Part shown: positions 1 through 8,970 of the stretch, in pieces
Position numbering within the stretch: the first letter of the stretch is position 1
How the letters are laid out: the number at the start of each line of letters is the position of its first letter
Assembly (NCBI GenBank): GCA_016929905.1
Contig: JAFGHX010000455.1
Span: 1-64,000 of the forward strand
Length of the DNA stretch: 64,000 nt
Reading direction: 5' to 3'
Source of the DNA: Kiritimatiellia bacterium
GTDB lineage: Bacteria; Verrucomicrobiota; Kiritimatiellia; JAFGHX01
Notes under the pieces: generated by a model
What the model saw: only the letters and a program-made list of their open reading frames with translations
What the model was told of the DNA's origin: nothing
Databases searched by the model: none
Position numbers and translations under genes: made by a program

Positions 1-3000
1 GATTTCGCGGCGGCCGCGGGCACGCTGACGTTCGCCGCCGGGGTCACAAACGAATCGGTCATCGTCACGATCCTGGACGACGCCGTTGATGAAGGGGACG
101 AGACCGTTCTGCTCTCGCTCGGTAACGTGTCGGGCGCCGAGTTGGGCGCCGTGCCGACCCACACGCTGACGATCGCGGACGACGACACCGCTGCCGTCCG
201 GTTCGATCTGGCGCAGTCGGAAGCGGTCGAGAACGGCGGTGTGACGGTGATCGGCGTGAACCTCACGCAGGCCAGTTCCGGGGCGGTAACGGTCGACTAC
301 GCGCTCGGCAGCGGGACGGCCGAAGCGGGCGTGGACTTCGCGGCGGCGGCCGGCACGCTGACGTTCGCCGCGGGTGTCACGAACCGCACGATTGCCCTGA
401 CGATCCTGGACGATGCGGTTGACGAGCCCGATGAGACCGTCGCCCTGAGCCTGGCCAACCCTGCGAACGCGCCGCTCGGTGCGCCGTCGATTCACACCTG
501 CACGATTCTCGACGACGACACCGCGGCGGCGCAGTTCGCGCGGGCCGATTCCGTGCTGCCGGAAAACCCGGGAACCGTCCTGGTCGCGATCCTGCTGAGC
601 CCGGCCTCGGCGTCGACGGTGACGGTCTCCTACGCGGTGACGGGCGGCACCGCACGCGCAGGCGAAGATTATGCGCCGGTGGGCGGGACGTTGACCTTTG
701 AGCCCGGCGTGACGAATCTGGCCGTCCAGCTCTTTGCGCTGGACGACGATGTGGCGGAAGGGCCGGAAACCGTCGAACTGGCCCTGACCCACGTCTCCGG
801 CGCAGGTCAGGGCACCGTGTGGGTGCACGTGTGCACGATCGAGGACGACGACGCGTGCGCGGTCGAGTTCGGTGCGGCGACATCCGGCGGGACGGAAGGC
901 GAGACTGTGCCGGTGCCTGTGCGCCTGACGACGCCCTGCGCCCAGACGGTCACGGTCAGCTATGCCGTGGCGGGCGGCACGGCCGACAGCGCGTCCGACT
1001 ACGCGCTCGGCGACGGGACGCTCACCTTCCCGCCCGGCATGACGAACCTGACCGTCGGCGTGGCACTGACCGACGATACGGTGAACGAGGAAAGCGAAAC
1101 GATCGTCATCGCACTCGCCGATCCGGTCCATGCCGTTCTGGGTGCCGTGTCGGTCCATACCTGTACGATTGCGGACGACGACGCACCGCGCGTCCTGTTC
1201 GCCGAGGAGGAGATCTGGGGCGGGGAGCCCGTCTCGAGTGTGGCGATACCCGTGCGGCTGAGCGCACCGGCGGTAGTGCCCGTGACGGTCGATTACGCGG
1301 TGAGCGGCGGCACGGCCGATGCGGCCGTCGACTTCATCGGCGGGCAGGGCACGCTCACCTTCGACCCGGGCGCGACGAACCTGGCTGTCTCGCTCGCCAT
1401 CGTGAACGACGCGATCGACGAAGACGACGAGCTCATCGTCCTGGCGCTCGGCAACCCGGTCAACGCCGCGCTGGGCCGGGCGACGACCATCTGCGTCATC
1501 GAGGATGACGACACGGCAACGGTCTCGTTCGCCGCGACGGGATCCGTCGTGGCCGAGAACGGCGGAGCGGCCGCCGTTTCCGTGTGCCTCAGTACGCCGG
1601 CCGACCGGACGGTGACGGTCCAGCACGCCGTAACGGGCGGCACGGCCGCCAAGTGGGACGACTACAGCGCGGGCGCCGGCACGCTGACGTTCGAGCCGGG
1701 CGTGACGAACGCGTCCTTCTCGCTCGCGATCGTGGACGACACGCTTGATGAAAGCGACGAGACCGTTGTGCTGGGCCTGTCCGACGTATCGGGAGTCGCG
1801 CTCGGCGCGGTGCTGGCGCATACCGTCACCATCGCGGACGACGACGAGACCGCGGTCCGGTTCGCCGCGGACGCCTCAATCGGCGACGAGGGCTCGGTTC
1901 TCGCCTTGCCTGTGACGTTGAGCCTGGTGTCGGCGCAGACGGTCACGGTCGACTATGCGGTGAGCGGTGGAACGGCAAGCCACGGAACGGACTTTGTGGC
2001 GCCGGCCGGCACGCTGACTTTTGCGCCGGGCACAACGAACCTGGCGGTTGCCGTCGTGATTCTGGATGACACGCAGGAGGAAGAGGCGGAAAGCCTTGTC
2101 CTGACGTTGCGTGCGCCCGTCGGCGCGCGGCTCGGCGCGGTGTCGGCGCACACGGTCACCATCGCGCCCAACGACACGCGCGTGGTCCAGTTCGAGCGCG
2201 CCGAATCGGCCGGCAGCGAGGCGGTCTCGCCGGCTGCGGTGTCGGTCTGCCTCAATCTGCCGGCCGAACGCGACGTGATGGTTCACTATGCCGTGGCGGG
2301 CGGTACGGCGGGGAGCGATTCGGACTTCGTGTTGAGCAGCGGCACGTTGACCTTTGCGCCGGGCGCCTCGAACCGGGTGGTCATGGTTACGGTGCTGGAC
2401 GACACGAAACCGGAGCCGGACGAAACGATCGCCCTGGCCTTGACCGGCGCGGCGCATGCCGTGCTCGGCACGTTGACGAACCATACCTACACGATTCTGG
2501 ATGACGACGTGCGCCTCGTGCAGTTCGACGCGACGGCGTCGGCCGTCGCAGAGGATGGTCCGGTGCTCGCGATTCCGGTCTCGCTGAGTGCGCCGGCATC
2601 TGATGCCGTGACCGTCGAGTATGCCGTGACGGGCGGTACGGCGGCCGATGGCGTCGATTTCCTGCTGTCGGCCGGAACGCTGACCTTCCGGACGGGTGAG
2701 GCGACGTGCGCGATCGTCCTGACGCCGTGCGACGATTCCGAGGAGGAAGGCGGCGAGACGGTCGTCTTGGCGTTGAGCGACGCGGGGAACGCCTCGCTCG
2801 GCATCTGCGCGGTGCACACCTGCACGCTGATCGACCGGCCCTGCTGGGTCTGGGGCTATGCCTACCGGCGTGCGATCACGATCGACGGCTCGCAGGTGAG
2901 CGGAGCGCGCGCGCTCCTTGATTTTCCGCTCCTGGTGCGGGCCGTGAAGAGCGAACTGAGAGGGATCGCGTACGGCGGCCGCGTCACCCGTGAGGCCGGC

Positions 3001-4875
3001 CACGACATCGTGTTCGCGGGCGGTGACGGCATAACCCGGCTCGACCACGAGATCGAGCTCTACGACCCGGCGACCGGCGCGCTGGCCGCGTGGGTACGCG
3101 TGCCGGTGCTCAGCGCCGGGGCGGACACCGTGCTCTATCTCTACTACGGAAATCCGGCGGAGACCGGCCCGCAGCAGAATGCGAACGGCGTGTGGGGGGT
3201 GGACTACGCGGCGGTATGGCATCTTGCCGAAGACCCGGCCGGCGCCGCGCCGCAGTTCCGCGATGCGACGGCCCATGCCAACCACGGTACGGCGCAGGGC
3301 AGCGCCGGGCTGGCGTCTTTCGATTCGCCGCTAGGCAAAGCGGTGCAGTTTCCCGGCACGAACGGCTGGATCGATGTGCCCAGTGCCGGGGTGGTGAACA
3401 GTCTGGATGTTACCGGTACGCAACTGACCCTGGAGGCCTGGGCCCGTGTGCCGGCCGGCGGCGTGGACGAGGACGAGGCCTTGTTCGTGAAGGCGAGCGG
3501 CGGGAACCAGGAGAAATACATGCTGGGCGTGGAATACGACACGACCGGCACGTACCCGAACGACCGCGCGCATGTCCGGTTGAACTACCACAAGACGAGT
3601 GCGGCTGATCGCATTCGGCTCGATGTCGCCAACGCCTTCCCCAGGGACCAGTGGGTGCATGAGGCCGCCGTCTACGATGGGGCGCAGGTTCGGCTCTATG
3701 TGAACGGCCAGTTGGCGCACAGCGCGGCCTATGCGCTGCCGATCGATTCCGTATCGGCCGATTCGGTCGCGATCGGGCGGCGCATCGGCACGGAACGGTT
3801 TTTCGAGGGCGCGATCGACGAACTCCGCGTGTCGACCGCCGCGCGATCGGCGGATTGGATCAAGACGACCCATGCGAACCTGTCGGCTCCGGCGGATTTT
3901 GCCTCGTGCGGGGCTGAGGAGCGGGGGTGCAATGCCCCTGAGCCGGTTGTGGCGGCCGGTGCCGTGTGGCGGTACCGGAAAGGCACGGCGGAGGCGTCCG
4001 ATCCGGTCACGGCTTGGCGTGAGCCCGCTTTTGACGCGTCGGGCTGGGCGAGCGGCGCGGCGCCGTTCGGGTACGGGGACGGCCCGTACGATACGACTCT
4101 GACGGACATGCGCGATGGCTATGCGTCCGTATTTCTGCGCCGCGAATTCGTGGTGCCGGAACCGGCGATGGTGTGCCGGATGGACGTGTGGGCGTTGTAT
4201 GACGACGGGTTCATTGTCTGGATCAACGGTGAGGAGGTCGCGCGGGTGGCCGTCGCCGGTGTGCCCGGTTCGTTCGTGCCGCACGACGGGCTGGCGGTGG
4301 CGCAGATCGAGCCGGCCGTCTGGCGCGCCACGTTCCAGACCGATGCGCTGCCCGAATGGCGCGCGGGTACGAACGTCGTGGCCGTCCAGGTATTCAACGG
4401 CAGCCTGCGCAGCAGCGACCTGACCTTCGATTGCGAACTTGCGCTGCTTACACGGACGGCGTTTCCGGGCGACGGCGATTTCGACGGCATCCCGGACGAG
4501 TGGGAACAAGACTTCTTGGCCGGCACCGACCGTTCGGCGGCGGAGGACACGGACGGCGACGGCCTCTCGAACCTGCACGAATTCATTTGCGGCACGGATC
4601 CGGGCTCCGGTGTCGACTGTTTCGCGGTGGATATTGCCTTGTCGAACGGGTTTGTGCACGTCTCGCTCCCGTGTCGGAAGGCCGAAGGCGCGGGCTACGC
4701 CGGCCTGACGCGTCATTATACGCTCGAAGCCTCGGCGGGCGCGGCCGACGGGCCGTGGGAACCCGTGCCGGGCTACACCAATGTTCTGGCCACGAACCAG
4801 GTCCTGCACTATACTGAACCGGCAGACGGAGGCCGCGTGTTCTTCAGGGCCCGGGTCTGGCTGGAGCAAGAGTGA
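1..4875 (+). CDS. Large secreted Calx-beta repeat protein with DUF2341, LamG and TSP3-like domains (5' truncated)
   Basis: The reading frame is open from base 1, so the start lies outside the window; 1,624 residues are visible. They begin inside one Calx-beta unit and continue through eight complete units of about 107 residues, each with GTLTF..G.TN, DET..L.L and a closing HT.TI.DDD motif. A DUF2341-like beta domain follows (about residues 946-1065, YRRAITIDG ... LYLYYGN), then a LamG/concanavalin-like domain (about 1067-1297, with YAAVWHL and LTLEAWARVP), a galactose-binding-like beta domain (about 1315-1480, FLRREF and DDGFIVWINGEEV) and a short calcium-binding TSP3-type motif (DTDGDGLSNLHEF, about 1490-1535). 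The C-terminus is a small beta domain. This architecture is typical of secreted adhesion or polymer-binding proteins; no catalytic domain is visible. Its stop overlaps the next possible start (GTGA). Location and ligand are inferred. Confidence 0.9.
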   Translation, partial: DFAAAAGTLTFAAGVTNESVIVTILDDAVDEGDETVLLSLGNVSGAELGAVPTHTLTIADDDTAAVRFDLAQSEAVENGGVTVIGVNLTQASSGAVTVDYALGSGTAEAGVDFAAAAGTLTFAAGVTNRTIALTILDDAVDEPDETVALSLANPANAPLGAPSIHTCTILDDDTAAAQFARADSVLPENPGTVLVAILLSPASASTVTVSYAVTGGTARAGEDYAPVGGTLTFEPGVTNLAVQLFALDDDVAEGPETVELALTHVSGAGQGTVWVHVCTIEDDDACAVEFGAATSGGTEGETVPVPVRLTTPCAQTVTVSYAVAGGTADSASDYALGDGTLTFPPGMTNLTVGVALTDDTVNEESETIVIALADPVHAVLGAVSVHTCTIADDDAPRVLFAEEEIWGGEPVSSVAIPVRLSAPAVVPVTVDYAVSGGTADAAVDFIGGQGTLTFDPGATNLAVSLAIVNDAIDEDDELIVLALGNPVNAALGRATTICVIEDDDTATVSFAATGSVVAENGGAAAVSVCLSTPADRTVTVQHAVTGGTAAKWDDYSAGAGTLTFEPGVTNASFSLAIVDDTLDESDETVVLGLSDVSGVALGAVLAHTVTIADDDETAVRFAADASIGDEGSVLALPVTLSLVSAQTVTVDYAVSGGTASHGTDFVAPAGTLTFAPGTTNLAVAVVILDDTQEEEAESLVLTLRAPVGARLGAVSAHTVTIAPNDTRVVQFERAESAGSEAVSPAAVSVCLNLPAERDVMVHYAVAGGTAGSDSDFVLSSGTLTFAPGASNRVVMVTVLDDTKPEPDETIALALTGAAHAVLGTLTNHTYTILDDDVRLVQFDATASAVAEDGPVLAIPVSLSAPASDAVTVEYAVTGGTAADGVDFLLSAGTLTFRTGEATCAIVLTPCDDSEEEGGETVVLALSDAGNASLGICAVHTCTLIDRPCWVWGYAYRRAITIDGSQVSGARALLDFPLLVRAVKSELRGIAYGGRVTREAGHDIVFAGGDGITRLDHEIELYDPATGALAAWVRVPVLSAGADTVLYLYYGNPAETGPQQNANGVWGVDYAAVWHLAEDPAGAAPQFRDATAHANHGTAQGSAGLASFDSPLGKAVQFPGTNGWIDVPSAGVVNSLDVTGTQLTLEAWARVPAGGVDEDEALFVKASGGNQEKYMLGVEYDTTGTYPNDRAHVRLNYHKTSAADRIRLDVANAFPRDQWVHEAAVYDGAQVRLYVNGQLAHSAAYALPIDSVSADSVAIGRRIGTERFFEGAIDELRVSTAARSADWIKTTHANLSAPADFASCGAEERGCNAPEPVVAAGAVWRYRKGTAEASDPVTAWREPAFDASGWASGAAPFGYGDGPYDTTLTDMRDGYASVFLRREFVVPEPAMVCRMDVWALYDDGFIVWINGEEVARVAVAGVPGSFVPHDGLAVAQIEPAVWRATFQTDALPEWRAGTNVVAVQVFNGSLRSSDLTFDCELALLTRTAFPGDGDFDGIPDEWEQDFLAGTDRSAAEDTDGDGLSNLHEFICGTDPGSGVDCFAVDIALSNGFVHVSLPCRKAEGAGYAGLTRHYTLEASAGAADGPWEPVPGYTNVLATNQVLHYTEPADGGRVFFRARVWLEQE

Positions 4876-5144
4876 GGCGTGTGGGTAACAGGCAGGACAG
4901 GTCGCGCAGGCTGCAGGACGTGCCTGCGCGCGGGACGTTCGCTTCGCGCAGCGGCAGGATCCTCCGTCTGAAGACCGGCTACAATCCCAATTCCAGCTCG
5001 ATCGGCTCCCTCGTCTTCGTGCTCTCCGTGAAACTCCTCGCCGGTACCGCCGCATTCGGCGCGGTCGCCGGCATGATCTGCTCCGCGTTCATGCGCGGGC
5101 GCGGCACGCGCCACGGCGGCCGGGAGCAGGAGCGCAGCAGTTGA
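4872..5144 (+). CDS. Small single-span membrane peptide beside a radical SAM gene
   Basis: Ninety codons from a GTG that overlaps the upstream stop; another GTG at 4920 is equally possible and no clear Shine-Dalgarno decides the start. The basic N-terminus is poorly structured. From residue 34 the protein has the motif TGYNPNSSSIGS, then one hydrophobic helix (about residues 46-69, with GTAAFGAVAGM) and a basic tail. The motif followed by a helix looks constrained, unlike a random frame in GC-rich DNA. The peptide precedes a membrane protein and a radical SAM/SPASM maturase-type enzyme, so it could be the modified substrate or a membrane subunit of that system. I do not recognise a named family; function is inference. 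Confidence 0.5.
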   Translation: MRRVGNRQDRSRRLQDVPARGTFASRSGRILRLKTGYNPNSSSIGSLVFVLSVKLLAGTAAFGAVAGMICSAFMRGRGTRHGGREQERSS

Positions 5145-5293
5145 GCGGGGTGTGGATGACGACGGGGTGACGGCGCATCGGCGCATGGCTGAAACAGACG
5201 GCTCAGGACGCTCGCCTCCAACGGGTTCAGCCCTGCCGCCGGGGGTACGATTGGAGGGCGAGCGTCCTCGCGAGCCGCCCGCCTCGACATGCG
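5145..5293. repeat. Intergenic spacer with GGAGGGCGAGCGTCC-type palindrome
   Basis: No gene is seen here. Two facing arms, 5200-5221 (CTCAGGACGCTCGCCTCCAA core) and 5251-5277 (TTGGAGGGCGAGCGTCCTCG, then CGAGCCG), form an imperfect inverted repeat with a loop of about 29 bp. It belongs to the same family as copies near 35570, 38984-39056, 40509 and 57854-57923. Open frames through it are shadows of the repeat. Confidence 0.7.
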
Positions 5294-6535
5294 ATGAGAA
5301 ACGGACTGGTCAGACTGGCGCTTGCTTTCCTTCTGGCGGGCGCTGCGCAGGGCGCGGAGCCGGCCGCCGTGCCAACGGTTCTGCCCACCGACTCGGCCGA
5401 ATATGCGGAATGGCTGCGCCAAGTGAATCGTGCGTTGCGTGACCGGGCCCTGCCTCCCGCGCGCCGCGCGGCCGTCCTGGCCTTGAAGGCGCGGTTCTAC
5501 GAGGAGTTCGTCGGCGATCCGGAGCAGGCGCTGCACATTTGGGAGCAGGTGCCGTCAGCGGGGCCGGCGCCGGGCAGCGAGGCCGCGCAGGCGGCGGCGC
5601 AAGCCGAACGGTTGCGCGCGCTGCTGGCGCGGCACCGCGGGGAGAAGGACGCGCTGCGCACCATGGCCACGCATCCGGGCGGCGACGAAGAGAGAACCGC
5701 GCGGGTGGCCGAACTCAGGCGCATGATTGCGCGTTGCGCCGGCAGCCCCTACGAAGCCGGCATGACCTACTATCTCGGCGCCTATCTGCTGGACCTGGGC
5801 CAGGAGCGCGCGGCCTACGAGGCGTTCGGGCAGGCCTTGCGGCTGAGGCCGGCGCTCGGCTTCTCGCTGCCCGCCCCGATCCGGATGCAGCGTGCGTACC
5901 GCCTCTGGAGCGTACGCGTGGCGCGCCGTGCCGCGCGGCGCCTGCTCGCGGCGTGGCTGCTTGTGGCAGGCGCGCTGTTCGGCCTTGCCCGCCCCTGGCG
6001 GTGGCTGGGGCTGCGGCATGCGTTGGGGCTCGGCGTGCTCCTGGCCGTGTGGACCGGGTGCTTCTGGGCGGGCGCCTGGCTGATCGGGCGCGCCACGGAC
6101 GCGACGCCCACCGCCACGAACTGCTTCGTCGGCACGATGCCGGGCAGCCCGATGTCAGAGGTGCTGTGCGTGCTGTTCGGCTACGGGCTGATCGGTGTGC
6201 TCGGCGCGTTCGCGGCCGCCGTGGCGACCACCGTCGTTCCGCTCCCGAAGACGCGGCTGCTGCTGAACCTGTTCCTGTCGCTGCTGCTGTTCGGGACGCT
6301 TGTGGCCTTCTTCAGCCTGCGCCACTGCCGATCGGCGGAGCTGGAGCCGGCCGGCGAGCAGGGGCTTGCCGTTGCGCGCGGGAGCCTGCGCTTCACGACG
6401 GAGGAGTTGATGCCGTTCCTGCTGATGGACCCGCGCGCCTATCCCGGCCTCGCCCTCGAGGAGGTGGACGAGGAAGTCCTGCGCGCGTTTGTCCGGCACC
6501 ATTACGAAGCCATGCGGTCGGGGGCGGGCCCGTGA
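5294..6535 (+). CDS. Membrane protein with signal peptide and TPR-like N-terminal domain
   Basis: 413 residues. It begins with a cleavable-looking signal sequence (MRNGLVRLALAFLLAGAAQG), followed by an alanine-rich helical domain (about 30-195) with TPR-like pairs such as YYLGAYLLDLGQERAAYEAF. Four hydrophobic helices follow (about 215-235, 240-265, 285-310 and 318-345), then a hydrophilic tail of about 65 residues. The stop overlaps the GTG start of the radical SAM gene by four bases, so the two are translationally coupled. The topology suggests a periplasmic helical domain tethered to a membrane bundle, perhaps a receptor or exporter component for the small peptide upstream. No enzyme motif is visible and no family is recognised. 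Confidence 0.8.
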   Translation: MRNGLVRLALAFLLAGAAQGAEPAAVPTVLPTDSAEYAEWLRQVNRALRDRALPPARRAAVLALKARFYEEFVGDPEQALHIWEQVPSAGPAPGSEAAQAAAQAERLRALLARHRGEKDALRTMATHPGGDEERTARVAELRRMIARCAGSPYEAGMTYYLGAYLLDLGQERAAYEAFGQALRLRPALGFSLPAPIRMQRAYRLWSVRVARRAARRLLAAWLLVAGALFGLARPWRWLGLRHALGLGVLLAVWTGCFWAGAWLIGRATDATPTATNCFVGTMPGSPMSEVLCVLFGYGLIGVLGAFAAAVATTVVPLPKTRLLLNLFLSLLLFGTLVAFFSLRHCRSAELEPAGEQGLAVARGSLRFTTEELMPFLLMDPRAYPGLALEEVDEEVLRAFVRHHYEAMRSGAGP

Positions 6536-7758
6536 GATACCGGTTCGAGAATTTCGGCGGGATTGTGGCCAGCGAGCAGCCGCCGTTCCTCGCCATGGTC
6601 GATCGCCAGTTCATGCGCGAGCTCGGCTTGGACGGCGCGGCGGCGTGGGCGAGCGCCGATGCCTCGATCGGCGTGCTCTCGGCGCCGACCGAGGTGCACC
6701 TGGCGGCTACGAACGTCTGCGCGGCGCGCTGCCCGCATTGCTACATGGACGCCGGGCCGGCCGATCCGGGCGAGATGCCCACCGACAGGTTCCGGGCGGC
6801 GCTCCGGACGCTCGCCGAGTTCGGCGTCTTTCACGTCGCGCTGGGCGGCGGCGAGGCGCTGGCCCGGCCGGACCTGATCGAGCTTGCCGGGTATGCCCGG
6901 GAACTGGGGCTGGTGCCGAACCTGACGGTGTCCGGCGCTTTGCTCACGCCGGAGCTGGCCGCGCGCATGACGGTGTTCGGTCAAGTGAACGTCTCGATCG
7001 ACGGGGTGGGGCCGCTCTGTTCCGTGTTTCGACGCGTTGCACCGGCACATGCCGCGCGCGGGACAGACGGTCATTCCGGTTCGGACTCGAACGCGGACCC
7101 GGCTTTCGCGACGGCCGACCGCGCGCTGGACCTGTTGCTCGCTGCTGGAGTGCCGACCGGCATCAACTGCGTCGTGGGCTGCCGCAATTTCGACGGCATT
7201 CCGGCTCTGTTCCAGTATGCGGCCGGCAAGGGCGTGAATGAGATCGAGTTCCTCCGCTACAAGCCGGTCGGCCGCGCGGCGGCACACTATGCGCGGGAAC
7301 GCACGACCGACGCGCAGAACCGGCGGCTCTTTCCTTTGCTGAGCCGCCTCTCGGCGCAGTACGGGCTCACGGCCAAGATCGACTGCTCGTTCATCCCCAT
7401 GCTGTGCGAGCACAACCCGTCCCGCGCCGAACTCGAAGCCACGGGCACCTACGGGTGTGAGGCGGGCAATGTGCTGGTCGGCATTCGAAGCGACGGGCAG
7501 GTCAGCGGCTGTTCGTTCCTGGAGCCGGTCGGGAAGTCCGTGTTCGATCTGCCCGCGGCCTGGGCCGGCCATGAGCCGTTTCAACGCTTGCGCACGTGGC
7601 CGGCGCGCGCGCCGGAACCTTGCCGCTCATGTCCGTACCTCGCGGTATGCAAAGGCGGATGTCATGCGGTGGCCAAGGCGGTGTGCGGGTCGGCCGACCG
7701 GCCCGATCCCGACTGCCCGCGGGTCGTTCGCTATGAGGAGCGGGTGCGTGATGACTGA
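6532..7758 (+). CDS. Radical SAM/SPASM enzyme, peptide-maturase type
   Basis: Starts at GTG 6532 (GTGA overlap with the upstream stop), giving 408 residues. The [4Fe-4S]-SAM site is Cys63-x3-Cys67-x2-Cys70 (NVCAARCPHCYMDAG), followed by the SAM-binding glycine motif LGGGEAL. The C-terminal part carries a SPASM-like set of cysteines (GCEAGN, GCSFLEP, CRSCPYLAVCKGGCHAVAKAVC) that would bind one or two auxiliary clusters. This arrangement is characteristic of enzymes that modify ribosomally made peptides or protein side chains, such as sactipeptide, PQQ or mycofactocin maturases and anaerobic sulfatase maturases. The tight coupling to 5294-6535 and the nearby 90-residue peptide suggest that peptide as substrate. 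It could instead mature the sulfatase at 12061, but it is not adjacent to that gene. The family is firm and the substrate unknown. Confidence 0.9.
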   Translation: MRYRFENFGGIVASEQPPFLAMVDRQFMRELGLDGAAAWASADASIGVLSAPTEVHLAATNVCAARCPHCYMDAGPADPGEMPTDRFRAALRTLAEFGVFHVALGGGEALARPDLIELAGYARELGLVPNLTVSGALLTPELAARMTVFGQVNVSIDGVGPLCSVFRRVAPAHAARGTDGHSGSDSNADPAFATADRALDLLLAAGVPTGINCVVGCRNFDGIPALFQYAAGKGVNEIEFLRYKPVGRAAAHYARERTTDAQNRRLFPLLSRLSAQYGLTAKIDCSFIPMLCEHNPSRAELEATGTYGCEAGNVLVGIRSDGQVSGCSFLEPVGKSVFDLPAAWAGHEPFQRLRTWPARAPEPCRSCPYLAVCKGGCHAVAKAVCGSADRPDPDCPRVVRYEERVRDD

Positions 7759-7905
7759 CCTGAAACTTCCCCGAGTTCCCTCGAGAACCTGCTCGAGAAC
7801 TTGCTCGGGAACTTGCTCGAGAACCCCGCCGCAGCGGCGGGATCGACAAAGCTTACGACAAGGCTTACGACAAAGTTTCATTTCCCCTGTGGCGGGTAAC
7901 CGGAT
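7759..7905. repeat. Two 12-bp tandem repeat arrays
   Basis: The spacer holds four 12-bp units of CTCGAGAACTTG type (7780-7827; each contains the XhoI-like palindrome CTCGAG or a variant). Two 12-bp units GCTTACGACAAG/A follow at 7851-7874. The first unit recurs in opposite orientation at 23742-23765. No gene is seen. Confidence 0.8.
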
Positions 7906-8970
7906 ATGAATACAGCGCATAGGATTCGAGTGACCGTGCGTGCCGTCCTGCTGGCCTTCGGTACGCTGGCGCAGGCGGCCGGGCTGTTGAGCGTGGGGGC
8001 GGCGTTGGCCGCCGGGCCGGGCGTCTCCGCGGCAACGCTGTTCGGCTTTCTGCCGAGCCGTGAGTTCGATATGGTGCTCGGGCTCTGCGTCTTTCTCGGC
8101 GGGGCGGTCCTTGTCGCCTGGCCGCTGGAGGTGCGCGTGCGGCGACGGGGGCGCAGCGCGAACTGGACGCTCGCCGCGCTGGCCGGCCCGGCCGGAGTGG
8201 CGGCCGTGCTTGCGCTGCGGCCGGCCGCGCAAGCGGGCGCGGCCGGTGAAGCGGAACCGGCGCCGCTGAATCGCCGCATGCGGGACCGCATCGCAGGCAC
8301 GATTCTGTGCGTTGGCCTGAGCGCAGGTGTGACATGGGGCGTGGCGCGCTGTCTGCGCGCGGATGCGGAGGAGTCCGAAACGGACCCGGCCGGGATCCCG
8401 GCCCGCGAAGCTCGCGCGTACGAGAACCTGAAGCGTATGGCAGAGGCCCAAGCCCGGTACGTGCAGCGGGATTGGGATGGGGACGGAAAGCTGACCTACG
8501 CGCTGGCCCCCGTGCATCTGTGGCAGAGCGTGCGCGCCGCCGACGGCGTGCCCGTTCCCGTGCGGCTGATTCCGCGCGACCTGGCCTTTGCCCAAGCGAT
8601 CACCTTCGCGCTCGACGGTTATGTCTTCGACAACGTCTACAATATCGAGGTCCGTACGGAACCGCCGGCAGACAGTCGCGCGCGGCCGCGGCCGGGACCC
8701 GCGCGGCCGATCGATCACGAACGGGAATGGGCCGGGGTCGCGTTTCCGAAATACTATCAGCGCACCGGGTTGCTCGTGTTCCTGGTCGATAAGGAGGGAA
8801 CAATCTTCGCCCGGGATTACGCCGTTGGCGGCGTTCCGGATGTCTGCCCGCTCGACCCCGCGGGGCAGGGTTGGCACGAAATCAGAGCGACGGCCGACCT
8901 GCATCGCCTGCAGGGGCAGGCGGACTATCAGCAGAAACTGGCGGTGTGCATTCAGACCTCAGGCCACTAA
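7906..8970 (+). CDS. Membrane protein with C-terminal pilin/DUF2950-like domain
   Basis: 354 residues from ATG 7906; no strong ribosome-binding site is seen. There are four N-terminal hydrophobic stretches (about 5-30, 48-72, 82-103 and 126-146). A soluble domain follows, beginning with a helix of the type ENLKRMAEAQARYVQRDWDG and a DGDGK loop, then beta strands ending in FLVDKEGTIFARDYAVG. A helix plus D-rich turn plus a 'GTIFARD' strand is reminiscent of DUF2950 and other pseudopilin-like domains. It lies in the same direction as the radical SAM cassette, separated from it only by tandem repeats, and converges on the MFS gene with a 3-bp overlap. Membership of the cassette is inferred. Confidence 0.75.
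   Translation: MNTAHRIRVTVRAVLLAFGTLAQAAGLLSVGAALAAGPGVSAATLFGFLPSREFDMVLGLCVFLGGAVLVAWPLEVRVRRRGRSANWTLAALAGPAGVAAVLALRPAAQAGAAGEAEPAPLNRRMRDRIAGTILCVGLSAGVTWGVARCLRADAEESETDPAGIPAREARAYENLKRMAEAQARYVQRDWDGDGKLTYALAPVHLWQSVRAADGVPVPVRLIPRDLAFAQAITFALDGYVFDNVYNIEVRTEPPADSRARPRPGPARPIDHEREWAGVAFPKYYQRTGLLVFLVDKEGTIFARDYAVGGVPDVCPLDPAGQGWHEIRATADLHRLQGQADYQQKLAVCIQTSGH

Noticed and set aside
5152..5442. Small plus-strand ORF over the spacer
   Set aside because: It consists of the translated palindromic repeat and the start of the next gene in another frame.
5539..6531. Long N-terminal extension of the radical SAM frame
   Set aside because: The frame is open upstream only as a shadow of the TPR-like membrane gene; the GTG at 6532 gives a normal radical SAM N-terminus and a 4-base overlap.
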